Part shown: positions 35,160 through 45,437 of the stretch, in pieces | Layout of the letters: the number at the start of each line of letters is the position of its first letter | How positions within the stretch are numbered: the first letter of the stretch is position 1 | NCBI RefSeq assembly: GCF_022512515.1 | Contig: NZ_JAKWBK010000001.1 | Coordinates: 744,001-808,000 of the forward strand | Source: Paraniabella hibiscisoli | GTDB lineage: Bacteria > Bacteroidota > Bacteroidia > Chitinophagales > Chitinophagaceae | Direction of reading: 5' to 3' | Length of the DNA stretch: 64,000 bases | Notes under the pieces: generated by a model | Databases searched by the model: none | Seen by the model: the letters and a program-made list of their open reading frames with translations, nothing else | What the model was told of the DNA's origin: nothing | Translations under genes and position numbers: made by a program

Positions 35160-38100
35160 ATGATCACTTGTTTAAGAGGAAAACACAGTGTGCTGCTATG
35201 CATGCTGGCAATGGCCCTTTTAGGGCAGATGGTGGCGCAGGCCCAAACGCCATCCAACAGTGTGAAGGGTTATGTAAGAGACGAAGCGGGGAACCCGGTC
35301 AGTCATGCTACTGTTTCCGTGAAAGACAATAAAACAGGCTTTACCGGCGGTACGGAAACAGATTCTACCGGCTTGTTCAGGTTCAGGGGACTGGCGGATG
35401 GAAATGATTATGAATTTACCATCTCTTCCGTTGGTTACGAAACACAAACCCTTTCGGGTTACAAGATCAGCAACGGTGCTGATATTTCATTACTGGTAAA
35501 GCTAAAATCCCAGTCTACTGCTATGGACCAGGTAGTAGTGATTGGTTACGGTACCCAAAGGCAAAAAGACCTTACGGGTGCGGTGTCGGCCATCACCTCG
35601 AAAGACTTTAACCAGGGTATGGTATTAAGCCCGCAGCAATCTATACAAGGTAAGCTAACGGGAGTTAATATCTCTCAGAATAGCGGTAAGCCCGGCGGTA
35701 GCAATACCATCCGTATTCGCGGCGGTACTTCATTAACACAATCTAACGATCCGCTTTATGTGATTGATGGGGTGCCTATTTCAACCAACGCAGGTGTTAG
35801 CCAGGCTAATATCAACAGCAATGGTCAGCAGAATGTTTTTGATATGGAGCCTACCAACCCGCTGATGACATTGAACCCGGATGATATCGAATCTATAACG
35901 GTTTTGAAAGATGCATCGGCTACTGCCATCTATGGTTCGCGTGGTGCAAACGGTGTAATTGTAGTGACTACCAAAAAGGGTACCGGTGGCGCTCCTATGG
36001 TTGCTTTAAATGCATCCTTCGGTGCCTCCAAAGTAGCTAAAACACTGGATGTTTTATCAGCAGATGAGTACCGGAAAACCATTGCAGACCTGGGTCTCAC
36101 TATTGATGACAAGGGCGCCAATACCGACTGGCAGAAGGAAATATTCAGAACGGCTCACCTGCAGGATTATAACCTTTCGCTATCGGGAGGGACCGGCAAA
36201 ACCACTTACCGCGCTTCATTAGGATACGGCAACCAGCAAAGCATCATGATCGGGTCGGATCTTACCCGTACCAATGCACGTATCAACGTGAATCACGCTG
36301 CTATAAAAGACCGCCTGACTTTTGACCTGAGGGTAAACTATGGTCAAACCTTCTCCAGGCAATCACCTGTTTCTAATACAGTAGGTAGCGAGTTTGCCAG
36401 CAGCATGAACTATGAAGCGATGGTGTTTAATCCAACCTACCCCATAAGAGACGAAGCCGGTAATTACTATAACGTACCGCCGTACCGTGTTAATCCCGTG
36501 TCTTTCTCCGACCAGGTATTGGATGAGCTCACCAATAACCGTTTTATAGGAAATCTTTCTACGACTTTAAAAATTGTAAAACCACTGAGCTTAAATGTAA
36601 ACGTTGGCTATACCAACCAGAACATTAACCGTAATTCCTATATCGCAAAGGCGAATTTGCTAGGGCAGGGTCTCGGAGGATTAGCCAGCGTACAGAAGCT
36701 GGAAGACTATAGCAAATTACTGGAAACGGTATTACGCTACAATAACACTTTTGGCGATCATACGCTTGACGCCATAGCAGGTTACTCCTGGCAGTATTTT
36801 TTAAACAACGGCAATCGTACCGCCGCCAACGGCTTCCTGTCTGATGAGTTTAAATGGTATAGCCTGCAGGCTGCCAGCACCATCAACAGTGTGTCTACCT
36901 TCCAGGCCAGTAACAAGTTAATATCATTTTACGCAAGAGCCAATTATAGCTATGCAGACAGGGTTCTTTTTACAGGAACCGTAAGGCGCGATGGTAGTAG
37001 CCGTTTTGGCTCAGGTAATAAATGGGGCGTGTTCCCCTCAGGTTCATTAGCCTGGAGAATATCGAAAGAAAAATTCTTTAATGTCGACAAGATCAACGAT
37101 CTGAAAGTGAGAGTAAGCTATGGTTTAACAGGTAACCAGGAAATAGGGAACCTGAATTCCATCACCACCCTTGGCGCTACTACTACTGGTTATATCGTAG
37201 GTGGCAAGAGGATCACTACCGTATTGCCTCAACAATACGCCAATCCTTCTTTAAAATGGGAACAGACCGCACAATTAGATATTGGTTTGGACTATGCGTT
37301 GTTCGGTGGCAGGCTGCGTGGATCCTTGGATTATTATGACAAGAAAACTACGGATCTGCTGTTAAGAATTCCGGTACCTACCCCAAGTGCTATCAGTACA
37401 CAGCTGGCGAATGTAGGTAGTGTACAGAACAGGGGGCTTGAAGTAAGCATCACCGGTGTTATCGTAGATAAAACCGATTTTGGCTGGGAGTCTAATTTCA
37501 ATATCAGCTTTAACCGCAATAAAGTGTTGAGCTTATCTAATGATCAGTTCAGCGGAAAGAATATCCAGATAGCGCCCTTGCAGGGAACCGTGTCGCTGGG
37601 CAGATTCGCACAGCTGGTAATACCGGGTCAGCCTTTAGGCACTTTTTACGGTCCTCAGTTTAGTGGCATTACAGATGGAAAAGAAACCTACGCTTACAAT
37701 GGTGCTGATACCATTATTGGTGTAGCACAGCCCAAGTATATTTTTGGCTTTTCCAATACGTTCAATTATAAAAGATGGACGTTGAACTTCCTCTTCCGCG
37801 GATCGGTAGGCAATGATGTATTCAACCTTACTGCAGCTAATATGAGTTATCTCAGCAACCTGCCGGGTAAAAACGTACTGGCTTCGGCAGTTACCAGCGG
37901 CTTGAACCGCGATGCGCCAAAGCAGTATTCCTCCAGGTGGATTGAGGATGGAAGCTTTGTAAGACTGGATAATCTCTCTTTAGGTTATAATGTTAATGTA
38001 AAGAACAGCTTTATCTCTTCTGCAAGACTATTCCTTACCGGTCAGAACCTGCTGTTGTTTACCAACTACTCAGGAGTCGATCCGGAAGTAAACTCAGAAG

Positions 38101-38192
38101 TATCAGGTACCGGCACTGCCCCATTAGGTATTGACTACCTGGCTTATCCGCGCGCACGTTCGCTGAGTGTTGGTGTAAATCTTACTTTTTAA
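35160..38192 (+). CDS. SusC/RagA-family TonB-linked outer-membrane transporter
   Basis: Uninterrupted 1010-residue protein. After a signal peptide (ending VAQAQ, residue 29) comes a carboxypeptidase-regulatory-like domain (VKGYVRDEAGNPVSHATVSV, about 35-115), the TonB-box-like VVVIGYGTQ (about 125), a plug domain (IRIRGGTSLTQSNDPLYVID, VLKDASATAIYGSRGANGVI) and a 22-strand barrel ending in VGVNLTF with a terminal Phe. With SusD it takes up oligosaccharides across the outer membrane using TonB energy. It has no N-terminal STN signalling domain that I can see, so signalling to FecR would need another contact. The susD-like gene follows after 27 bp. Confidence 0.95.
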   Translation: MITCLRGKHSVLLCMLAMALLGQMVAQAQTPSNSVKGYVRDEAGNPVSHATVSVKDNKTGFTGGTETDSTGLFRFRGLADGNDYEFTISSVGYETQTLSGYKISNGADISLLVKLKSQSTAMDQVVVIGYGTQRQKDLTGAVSAITSKDFNQGMVLSPQQSIQGKLTGVNISQNSGKPGGSNTIRIRGGTSLTQSNDPLYVIDGVPISTNAGVSQANINSNGQQNVFDMEPTNPLMTLNPDDIESITVLKDASATAIYGSRGANGVIVVTTKKGTGGAPMVALNASFGASKVAKTLDVLSADEYRKTIADLGLTIDDKGANTDWQKEIFRTAHLQDYNLSLSGGTGKTTYRASLGYGNQQSIMIGSDLTRTNARINVNHAAIKDRLTFDLRVNYGQTFSRQSPVSNTVGSEFASSMNYEAMVFNPTYPIRDEAGNYYNVPPYRVNPVSFSDQVLDELTNNRFIGNLSTTLKIVKPLSLNVNVGYTNQNINRNSYIAKANLLGQGLGGLASVQKLEDYSKLLETVLRYNNTFGDHTLDAIAGYSWQYFLNNGNRTAANGFLSDEFKWYSLQAASTINSVSTFQASNKLISFYARANYSYADRVLFTGTVRRDGSSRFGSGNKWGVFPSGSLAWRISKEKFFNVDKINDLKVRVSYGLTGNQEIGNLNSITTLGATTTGYIVGGKRITTVLPQQYANPSLKWEQTAQLDIGLDYALFGGRLRGSLDYYDKKTTDLLLRIPVPTPSAISTQLANVGSVQNRGLEVSITGVIVDKTDFGWESNFNISFNRNKVLSLSNDQFSGKNIQIAPLQGTVSLGRFAQLVIPGQPLGTFYGPQFSGITDGKETYAYNGADTIIGVAQPKYIFGFSNTFNYKRWTLNFLFRGSVGNDVFNLTAANMSYLSNLPGKNVLASAVTSGLNRDAPKQYSSRWIEDGSFVRLDNLSLGYNVNVKNSFISSARLFLTGQNLLLFTNYSGVDPEVNSEVSGTGTAPLGIDYLAYPRARSLSVGVNLTF

Positions 38193-38219
38193 TTCTTACT
38201 AATTCTAACATCGTTTGTT

Positions 38220-39734
38220 ATGTATAAATATTTGAAATTACCGATGATTGCTGCAACCTGCCTTTTGTTAAGTGCAGGATGCACCAAACTGGATGAAGAA
38301 ACTTTCGGAAGTCTCTCACCGGATACTTATTACAGGAATGAAGAAGAAGCCCTGTCCTCCGTTGTAGGCGTGTACCAGTTGCTGTCTTATAATGTAGATA
38401 TTGGTGACCCCTGGCGGATGAAGGAGTTTAGCACCGATGAATTTATTGTACCCGGAAGGGCTAGCGGCGGATGGTACGACCAAAGCAATGTTGACCTGAC
38501 CAACCACGTACAGGATATTAACAACAATACCGTAGCCCGGGCCTGGGTGAATATTTTCCAGGAGATTGGTACGGCTAACGCCGTACTCGAAAGCCTGGAG
38601 TCTTCGCCTAATAAGGATAACCTCAAAACCCTGATTGCCGAAACAAGAGCACTGAGGGCTTATGGCTATTTCTTTGCAATGGACAACTGGGGTAATGTGC
38701 CGCTGGTAACCATTGCTAAGCTCGATCCTAAGAACCTTCCACCCAGTACTTCACGTGCAGACGTATATAAGTTCATTGAAACCGAGATGCTGGCGGCTGT
38801 AGCTGATATGCCTTCAGTTAAAGATGTGGATCGTACGGCTTACTATCCAAGATTTACAAAAGAAGCCGTGTACACTGCATTAGCTTATATGTACCTCAAT
38901 GCGGAAGTATACACCGGTACCGCTCAATGGCAGAAAGTAATAGACATGTGCGACCTGGTGATCAATACAGGAGCTTATAGTTTAATGCCTAATGTGATTG
39001 ACAATTTCACTTCCACACAACAGGCCGCTTCAAAAGAAATTATTGCTGCGTTCACCAAAGACCCAACCAAGAATGCCGGTAACAATCAATTTATACTATA
39101 CACGCAAAATGCACTGGATCAGAAAAAATACAACCTGCCTTTTGCACCGGCTAATGGTTATAGTACTACACAAGCAGCATTAGACCGGTATGAAGATCGC
39201 GACATCAGAAAATCGATGATCCAGTATGGTCCGCAGTTTTACCTGGATGGTAAGCCGCTTACTTACACCAATGGCACACAGCTGGTACTAGTGCCTGTAA
39301 AAGATATTGTGGCTGCACAGGATAATGAGGGTTACAAAGTATTAAAATATACACCTGTGGGTGCAGCATTCTCTGGTTTCAATGCCGATAACGACCTGGT
39401 ACTGGAGCGTTATTCCAATATCCTGTTGATGAAGGCTGAAGCGTTATTCAGAACGTCTAAAGCTTCTGACGCCCTTTTATTGGTAAACCAGGTAAGAAAC
39501 AGGAGCAATGCCACACCTTTGAATGCGTTGACCATAGGGGATATTGAGAACGAACGTGCCCGTGAATTTCTTTGGGAGGGATGCAGAAGAACGGATATGA
39601 TCCGCTTTGGAAGCTTCTTCACCGGTACCTGGGCTTTTAAAACCAGGCAGACGGAATCTTTCAGGAAGATCTACCCTATACCCGCAGCTCAATTGGTAGC
39701 CAATCCCAATCTTTCTCAAAACCAGGGATATTAA
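38220..39734 (+). CDS. SusD/RagB-family glycan-binding lipoprotein
   Basis: A 504-residue partner of the SusC-like transporter. The lipoprotein signal ends LLLSAGC (Cys21), so it is anchored at the outer membrane surface. The SusD fold is seen in LDEETFGSLSPDTYYRNEEE in outline (SPDTYYRNEEEAL), AETRALRAYGYFFAMDNWGN and VPLVT, and in the C-terminal block RARDFLWEG-like ENERAREFLWEGCRRTDMIR followed by the typical end YPIPAAQLVANPNLSQNQGY. It acts as the lid that captures glycan for SusC. A perfect hairpin lies between it and the next gene. Confidence 0.95.
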   Translation: MYKYLKLPMIAATCLLLSAGCTKLDEETFGSLSPDTYYRNEEEALSSVVGVYQLLSYNVDIGDPWRMKEFSTDEFIVPGRASGGWYDQSNVDLTNHVQDINNNTVARAWVNIFQEIGTANAVLESLESSPNKDNLKTLIAETRALRAYGYFFAMDNWGNVPLVTIAKLDPKNLPPSTSRADVYKFIETEMLAAVADMPSVKDVDRTAYYPRFTKEAVYTALAYMYLNAEVYTGTAQWQKVIDMCDLVINTGAYSLMPNVIDNFTSTQQAASKEIIAAFTKDPTKNAGNNQFILYTQNALDQKKYNLPFAPANGYSTTQAALDRYEDRDIRKSMIQYGPQFYLDGKPLTYTNGTQLVLVPVKDIVAAQDNEGYKVLKYTPVGAAFSGFNADNDLVLERYSNILLMKAEALFRTSKASDALLLVNQVRNRSNATPLNALTIGDIENERAREFLWEGCRRTDMIRFGSFFTGTWAFKTRQTESFRKIYPIPAAQLVANPNLSQNQGY

Positions 39735-39768
39735 ATTTTTTGTGGGGTTTACAAGAGGTCAAATAATC

Positions 39769-39797
39769 AGATCCCGGCCATTATACAACCGGGATCT
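39769..39797 (+). terminator. Hairpin (attenuator or terminator) after the susD-like gene
   Basis: AGATCCCGG and CCGGGATCT form a perfect 9-bp stem with an 11-nt loop, followed by ATTATTAGTTTT. The T tract is weak, so partial termination lowering expression of the enzyme genes relative to susCD is plausible. It could also protect the upstream message 3' end. Confidence 0.6.
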
Positions 39798-39823
39798 ATT
39801 ATTAGTTTTAAAGAAACTGGGAA

Positions 39824-40593
39824 ATGAAACAAAAAATTATAAGAATCTGTTTATTGGTGCTGCTTTTCTTTGGTACCATGGCTCTGGTAACACCTGAAGA
39901 AAAAATAACCGTATGGCTGGCAGGTGATTCCACCGTTTGTGATCAACCTTTGGACCGGTCACCGGTAACAGGCTGGGGCACGCCTTTCGCCAGCTTCTTT
40001 GATAATACGGTGGTGGTAAAAAATCATGCTAAAGGTGGACGTAGTACCCGGACTTTTATCAGCGAAGGCCGATGGGAGACTATAAAAAAGAGATGAAGGC
40101 TGGCGACTATGTTTTTATACAATTTGGCCATAATGATGAAGCCAAAGAACCGCAGTATAAAGATCGATATACGCCCGTTCCTGATTATAAAAAGAACCTG
40201 GCTTTGATGATTGGTGATACAAGAGCCAATAACGCAACACCCATACTGGTGACGCCTGTTAGCCGCATGCGTTTCAGTAACGATGGTACTGCGCTCGAAA
40301 CGCATATCGAATATACCGCAGCCGTATGGGAAGTGGGGAAGCAATATCATGTGCCGGTAATCGACCTGGATGCGCGTAGCCGGAAACTATTACAGCAACT
40401 GGGCCCTGAGCCTTCCAAAATGCTTTTCATGTACCTCGATTCGATGCAACATCCGCACTATCCCAACGGAAGAAAAGATGGTACGCACTTTAATGAATAC
40501 GGCGCCCGCCGTATGGCAGAGCTGGTATTAGCCGAAATGAGGAAACAACAATTGCCGCTGGTAGCACGTATTACTACCCAGGCGGCGCCTTAA
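39824..40593 (+). CDS. Rhamnogalacturonan acetylesterase-like SGNH hydrolase (frameshift)
   Basis: A secreted SGNH/GDSL esterase of carbohydrate esterase family 12 type. A signal peptide covers residues 1-22. Block I is TVWLAGDSTVCD (Ser36), block II is HAKGGRSTRTF (Gly), block III is FGHND (Asn), and block V is DGTHFNEYGA (Asp and His). The frame breaks near 40090 in an A run; adding one A (WETIKKEMKAGDYVF) gives 256 residues. It should remove acetyl groups from rhamnogalacturonan or a similar pectin, matching the neighbouring esterase and GH2 enzyme in this locus. Confidence 0.9.
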
Positions 40594-40618
40594 TATTTAT
40601 CTAATTTAAACATTGATA

Positions 40619-41601
40619 ATGTATAAACTTTTTGTTACCGGAACTGCACTTTTAATGTCACTGGCCTTAACAGCTCAGCGAAAAATACCTGTCGATTCCA
40701 GCTATAATGTAAATCGCGTGTATAGCCAGATCTCTGGCGATTACCCGATAGCAGTGCCAGCGAAAGACAGCCTGCCTGCCCATGTAAAAGCCACGCGCAA
40801 TCTTGTTTATAATACACTGGAGCATACCCCTTTTGGGAAAAGAGCATTGCATCTTGATGTATTTCAGCCAAAAACCGAAGGGCTGCATCCGGCTGTTATC
40901 ATGATACATGGCGGCGGTTGGCGCTCGGGCACCCGCTCCATGCAGGTGCCGCTGGCTCAGCAATTGGCTTCAAAAGGATTTGTAACCGTATCGGTAGAGT
41001 ACCAGCTTTCAATGGAGGCTAAATATCCTGCGGCAGTACATAATATCAAAGCAGCTATTCGCTGGGTTAAAGCCAATGCCGCAACGTACCAGATCGATAC
41101 CAACCGAATCGCCATATCGGGTTCTTCGGCAGGTGGCCACCTGGCTGCGCTTACAGGGCTTACCAACGGGCTGGCTCATTTTGAAGGAAAACAGGGTGTT
41201 TTTACCGCAAGCAGTAAAGTACATGCAATAGTAGATATTGATGGGATTGTTGACTTCCTGGCACCCAGTTCACTTAACCTGGTAAGAAAACCAGATTCCC
41301 CGGATATCGAGTGGCTGGGCGGGTCCTATAGCCAAAAGCCCGATACCTGGAAAGAAGCCTCCCTATTTTCTGGGCTACCAAAGAAACGGTTGTACCTATG
41401 CTTTTTCTGAACAGTGGCTACTCGCGTTTCCATTCAGGGCAGGATGAACTGATAGGCATGATGAAGGAATGGGATAAATATACCGAGGTGTATAAGTTTG
41501 ATATAATGGTGCATCCTTTCTGGTTGTTCCATCCCTGGATCGATACTACAGCTGATGTGATGGCAAAGTTTCTGCAGGCCCGGCTGCCGAAGACACTGTG
41601 A
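40619..41601 (+). CDS. Secreted alpha/beta-hydrolase esterase of the polysaccharide locus (frameshift)
   Basis: An alpha/beta hydrolase of the BD-FAE/HSL kind. Signal peptide at 1-20 (LLMSLALTAQ). The oxyanion motif is HGGGWRSG, the nucleophile motif is GSSAGGHLAAL (Ser), and the C-terminal histidine region is MVHPFWLFHPW. One C is missing near 41367 (EASPIFWATKETVVPMLFL bridges the frames), giving about 327 residues. Related enzymes in such loci deacetylate or remove other ester groups from plant polysaccharides. It follows the SGNH esterase by 26 bp and is ended by a terminator at 41674-41709. Confidence 0.85.
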
Positions 41602-41673
41602 AATATTTGTGTAGATGCCTGTTTAAAATCATTCCTGCATCATCGAAACGCTTTTTAGTTACAATTCAATCGT

Positions 41674-41709
41674 AAGTCGTTCTGTTTCTACAGAATCGAC
41701 TTTCTTTTA
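41674..41709 (+). terminator. Rho-independent terminator of the susCD-esterase transcript
   Basis: AAGTCGTTCTG pairs with CAGAATCGACTT (one bulged T) around TTTCTA, then TTTCTTTT. It closes the sigma/FecR-to-esterase run, separating it from the GH2 gene, which has its own promoter-like box. The surrounding 41602-41921 gap has no gene. Confidence 0.7.
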
Positions 41710-41827
41710 GCAGTCGCATAGATAACCACCTTCCCATCTTTTATTGCCCGTCCCCTGCTTCTTTGACCGAAAGAAACAGGCCCGCATTTTGCAGCAAATA
41801 GTTGTTAGCATTTCGGATGATAGCCGG

Positions 41828-41835
41828 TATTTTTG
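41828..41835 (+). promoter_or_regulatory. Bacteroidota -7 promoter box upstream of the GH2 gene
   Basis: TATTTTTG matches TAnnTTTG, 86 bp upstream of the ATG at 41922, with a TTG 23 bp further upstream. This would give the GH2 gene its own transcript after the terminator. Confidence 0.4.
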
Positions 41836-41921
41836 TACCGGACTTGTTGGCTTCTAAACCCGTTGGTGATCTGAGTTAACAACAACCGATTATTCTAACA
41901 AGCCCTGTTAAAACCATTCCA

Positions 41922-44153
41922 ATGCACAAAATTGTAACCAGTATACTCGTTCTGATAGCTTTTGCCGTACATGCCCAGGATTATAAACCAGCACCGGTAT
42001 CTCTTTCCACCAAATGGGGACGTGAAGTAACCGCGGATAATGTTTGGCAACAGCATCCCCGCCCACAGATGCAACGGTCAACCTGGCAAAACCTCAATGG
42101 GCTCTGGAATTATAGCGTTCAGAAAAAGGGAGCAGCAAAACCCGGTCAATATGATGGTAAGATACTAGTGCCCTTCGCTATCGAATCTTCTTTATCTGGT
42201 GTAGGCAAGCCTTTATTACCCGATCAGGAGCTTTGGTATAAGCGCAGTTTTACAATCCCGGCTGATTGGGCCGATAAAAACATTATCCTGCACTTTGAAG
42301 CGGTAGATTGGGAAACCAAAGTATGGGTGAATGGGAAGCAGGTGATCACGCACAAAGGAGGTTCTGATCCATTCCAGGCAAACATCACTCCTTTCTTAAA
42401 CAGCAAAGGCGAGCAGGAAATTATAGTGGTCGTTGGAGACCCTACCGATAGCGGAATGCAGGCCCGCGGCAAGCAGTCCCTCGACCCGAAAGGTATTTGG
42501 TACAAAGCCGTTTCCGGCATCTGGCAAACCGTTTGGCTGGAGGCCGTTTCAAAAGAACATATCGCTAACGTATACCCCATGCCGGATGCAGACCGCAACA
42601 GGGTTTACTTTACCTTCCAGGCAGAAAACCTTACCAGGTCGCACGAGTTAAACATCTCTATTAAAAATGGCAATACTATTGTAAAAGACACGACGTTGTT
42701 CTTCCAAAACAGCCTGATCCTTCCCATACCCGACCCAAAGCTATGGACACCCTCCAATCCACAATTATACTATACCACTATCACCATTAAGAAGAGAGGA
42801 AAAATTGTTGATCAGTTTAATACTTATTTTGCCCTGCGCAAGATCAACATGATCAAAGATAAGAATGGATACATGCGGCTGGCGCTGAATAATAAACCGC
42901 TTTTCCATTTAGGTACGCTCGACCAGGGTTGGTGGCCTGACGGGTTGCTGACACCACCTTCAGAAACTGCGATGATATACGACATTGTTAAGCTGAAAGA
43001 AATGGGTTTCAATACCATTCGCAAGCATATCAAGGTGGAACCTTCCCGCTACTACTACATGACGGATTCTATCGGGATGCTGGTTTGGCAGGATATGCCA
43101 TCGGGCTTTATGGGAACCGATCACCCCTCATTTGTAAAACACAACAACCCGCAAGATTGGGTGCGCCCGCAGGAATCGGCGGTTCAGTTTGAAAAAGAAT
43201 GGAAGGCCATTATTGACCACCTGCGTTTTTTTCCTTCTATTGCTATGTGGGTTCCCTTTAACGAAGGATGGGGACAATATGATACTAAAAGAATTGCAGC
43301 ATGGACGCAGCAATATGATCGTACCCGGTTGGTGGATGCACCCAGTGGCTGGGCAGACCGCGGGGTGGGTGACGTACTGGATGTTCACCAGTATCCGGGT
43401 CCGGCAATGGGCGTGGTGGATCAAAACCCCTGGCGGTCGATGGTGTTAGGTGAGTTTGGAGGATTGGGCCTGGTGGTAAAAGATCATATATGGGACGCCA
43501 ATAAAAGAAACTGGGGATACAAGACCTACACCGAAACTGATACATTGGTGAAAGAATATACAGAGCTGATGCATAACGTGGCACTGATGGTGAAGCGGGG
43601 ATTATCTGCAGCTATCTATACACAAACAACCGATGTAGAGGGCGAGGTAAACGGCTTGATTACGTACGACCGGGAGGTGGTGAAAATTCCCGAAACCCTT
43701 TTAAAACAATTGCACCAACCGATTTATAATGACGCAGATGGACGTATTCTTTTTGTAAACCAACGAACAGAAACGGACCGGCCATTCATTTTTTCATCGC
43801 ACCAGCAACCGGCAGCAGACTGGCTAACCGGACCCGTTAAATTTGAAAAAAGCAAACAGCCGGTTGAAGTAAAAAAAGGCAGTAATGTTTATTTATACCA
43901 GGACATTGACTTTGGCAAAATCCCTGAAGGGCTGGGCTTAAAGCTATATGCTTCAGGCGATGTAAAAATATTCATTAATGGAGAGTTGGTTTGGCAGGAA
44001 AGAGATGTAAGGACCAGGAGGCATTCAGATGATATTAATCTATCCTCCTTTATGCACCTGATTAAACAGTGGAACAATCGCATTGCAATAGAAGTAACAG
44101 GCGCTACACAGGATGGCATAATAGACTTCTCTTTATACCAGTGGCTGAAATAA
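41922..44153 (+). CDS. Glycoside hydrolase family 2 enzyme
   Basis: Uninterrupted 743-residue secreted enzyme (signal peptide ending FAVHAQ). The three usual GH2 parts are present: a jelly-roll sugar-binding domain (about 45-215; WQNLNGLWNYSVQ, LWYKRSFTIPADW), an Ig-like domain (about 220-310) and a TIM barrel. The acid/base Glu is in WVPFNEGWGQ (about residue 447) and the nucleophile Glu probably in VLGEFGGLGL (about 511). An extra C-terminal domain of about 130 residues ends DGIIDFSLYQWLK. Family 2 includes beta-galactosidases, glucuronidases and others; specificity is not settled. In this locus, a beta-galactosidase or related activity on pectin side chains is likely. Confidence 0.9.
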   Translation: MHKIVTSILVLIAFAVHAQDYKPAPVSLSTKWGREVTADNVWQQHPRPQMQRSTWQNLNGLWNYSVQKKGAAKPGQYDGKILVPFAIESSLSGVGKPLLPDQELWYKRSFTIPADWADKNIILHFEAVDWETKVWVNGKQVITHKGGSDPFQANITPFLNSKGEQEIIVVVGDPTDSGMQARGKQSLDPKGIWYKAVSGIWQTVWLEAVSKEHIANVYPMPDADRNRVYFTFQAENLTRSHELNISIKNGNTIVKDTTLFFQNSLILPIPDPKLWTPSNPQLYYTTITIKKRGKIVDQFNTYFALRKINMIKDKNGYMRLALNNKPLFHLGTLDQGWWPDGLLTPPSETAMIYDIVKLKEMGFNTIRKHIKVEPSRYYYMTDSIGMLVWQDMPSGFMGTDHPSFVKHNNPQDWVRPQESAVQFEKEWKAIIDHLRFFPSIAMWVPFNEGWGQYDTKRIAAWTQQYDRTRLVDAPSGWADRGVGDVLDVHQYPGPAMGVVDQNPWRSMVLGEFGGLGLVVKDHIWDANKRNWGYKTYTETDTLVKEYTELMHNVALMVKRGLSAAIYTQTTDVEGEVNGLITYDREVVKIPETLLKQLHQPIYNDADGRILFVNQRTETDRPFIFSSHQQPAADWLTGPVKFEKSKQPVEVKKGSNVYLYQDIDFGKIPEGLGLKLYASGDVKIFINGELVWQERDVRTRRHSDDINLSSFMHLIKQWNNRIAIEVTGATQDGIIDFSLYQWLK

Positions 44154-44183
44154 TATTAACCTGTAGCAGTTGTATCTCTACCT

Positions 44184-45076
44184 CTACCCGATCTTAGGTT
44201 TCGGTAATGGTACAAAGTCCTGGTCATCACCTGGTACTTTAGGAAAAGCGGCCAGGTTTTGCTCCTGCCAGTTTTGTTTCGCGGTTTCTATTTTTTCCCT
44301 GCTGGTACTTACAAAATTCCAGTAAATAAAACGGGGTTCCTCAAAAGGCTCTCCGCCGAAAATATATACACTGGTATTGGCATGTAGCGTAAACTCACAA
44401 AGCGTAGCATTTTTTGCGATCAGCAACTGTTTGGTACCATAGTCATTACCCTCAATGTTTACCGTTCCTTCGAGCACATACATAGCCGCTTCTCCAAAAA
44501 GATCTTTGCCAATGCTAATGGTTTGCGTTGTGGCACTTTTAATTTCAAGGAAAAATAATTTGCTGTGCACAGGCACGGGAGACTTTCGGCCAAAGGCTTC
44601 ACCGGCAATTAGCTTATAAGCGATGTCTCCATCCTGCCACGCGGGTATATCGGTTGCCTCCGTATGATGAAAAGAAGGCTCACAATCTTCCAGCGCTGCA
44701 GGCAATCCTACCCAAATCTGGAATCCGTGCAGGCTTTTACCGGTATGACGCAAATATTCGGGCGTTCTTTCAGAATGCACTACACCTTTACCTGCAGTCA
44801 TCCAGTTTACGGCCCCGGGTTTAATTTCAATAGCGCTACCTATGCTATCCCGGTGAAAAATGGACCCCTCGAAAAGATAAGTTAATGTAGAAAGACCAAT
44901 ATGAGGGTGTGCCGCCACATCAAAATTCTGGTAGTCTTTCATATAAACAGGTCCCATGTGATCGATAAACACAAAAGGCCCCACTGATCTTTTTCCCGAA
45001 ACGGCAACTGGCGGCCTACCAGGAAGTTCCCGATATTAGCCGCCTGCTCTTCATGTATCATTCCAATATTTGACAT
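44184..45076 (-). CDS. Pirin-family protein (frameshift)
   Basis: A bicupin protein of about 297 residues. The N-terminal cupin includes GPFVFIDHMGPVYM, then FDVAAHPHIGLSTLTYLFEG with the metal-binding histidines, and HSERTPEYLRHTGKSLHGFQ with a further His. The Pirin C-terminal domain is AMYVLEGTVNIEG and SVYIFGGEPFEEPRFIYWNF. One A is missing near 44989 in the run GAAAAAG (FREKRSVGPFVF restored), so the true start is the ATG at 45076 (MSNIGMIHEEQAANIGNF). Bacterial pirins can oxidise quercetin or act as regulators; this one's activity is not evident. It converges on the GH2 gene 30 bp away. Confidence 0.85.
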
Positions 45077-45111
45077 AATATCAACGATTAAGCTGCTCTA
45101 AAAATAATCAA

Positions 45112-45431
45112 TTAAAGTTGATGATAAGCCGGGAAGCTGGGGTGTACCAATCGCTTCCACTCTGGATGCTTTTTGATATAAGCAAATACATAAGGACAAT
45201 AAGGTAAGATCTGCTTACCCTCCTGTTCTAACTGCAACAATGTTTGTTCAACCACTGCAGCAGCGGCACCTTACCGGCCAAACCCGGATCAGCTTCCGTA
45301 TGTACCAATGCAACAAGTCCGTCTTCATCTACCTCGTATTCAACAAAAGCATACAAATCATCGACAACTATTTCAAAACGTGACTTTTCTTCTTTTTGCA
45401 CAAGGGGTATATTTTCAAATTCAGGTTTCAT
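45112..45431 (-). CDS. Small GNAT-like (YjdJ-type) N-acetyltransferase (frameshift)
   Basis: Adding one G near 45264 joins two frames (GLAGKGAAAAVVEQTLLQL) into a 106-residue protein, the size of the compact YjdJ/NATD1 group. The N-terminal strands (SRFEIVVDDLYAFVEYEVDE, LVALVHTEADPGLAGKG) lead to the acetyl-CoA loop GLAGKGAAAAVV. The signature C-terminus is LPYCPYVFAYIKKHPEWKRL (the family ends CPYVxxYIxKHPE). Such proteins bind acetyl-CoA but their acceptors are unknown. It lies between the pirin gene and a receiver-like gene on the same strand with small gaps. Confidence 0.85.
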
Positions 45432-45437
45432 ATCTCT

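Noticed and set aside
43285-43584. Long antisense frames within the GH2 gene
   Set aside because: Shadow frames of a GC-richer coding region; the GH2 motifs fix the true frame.
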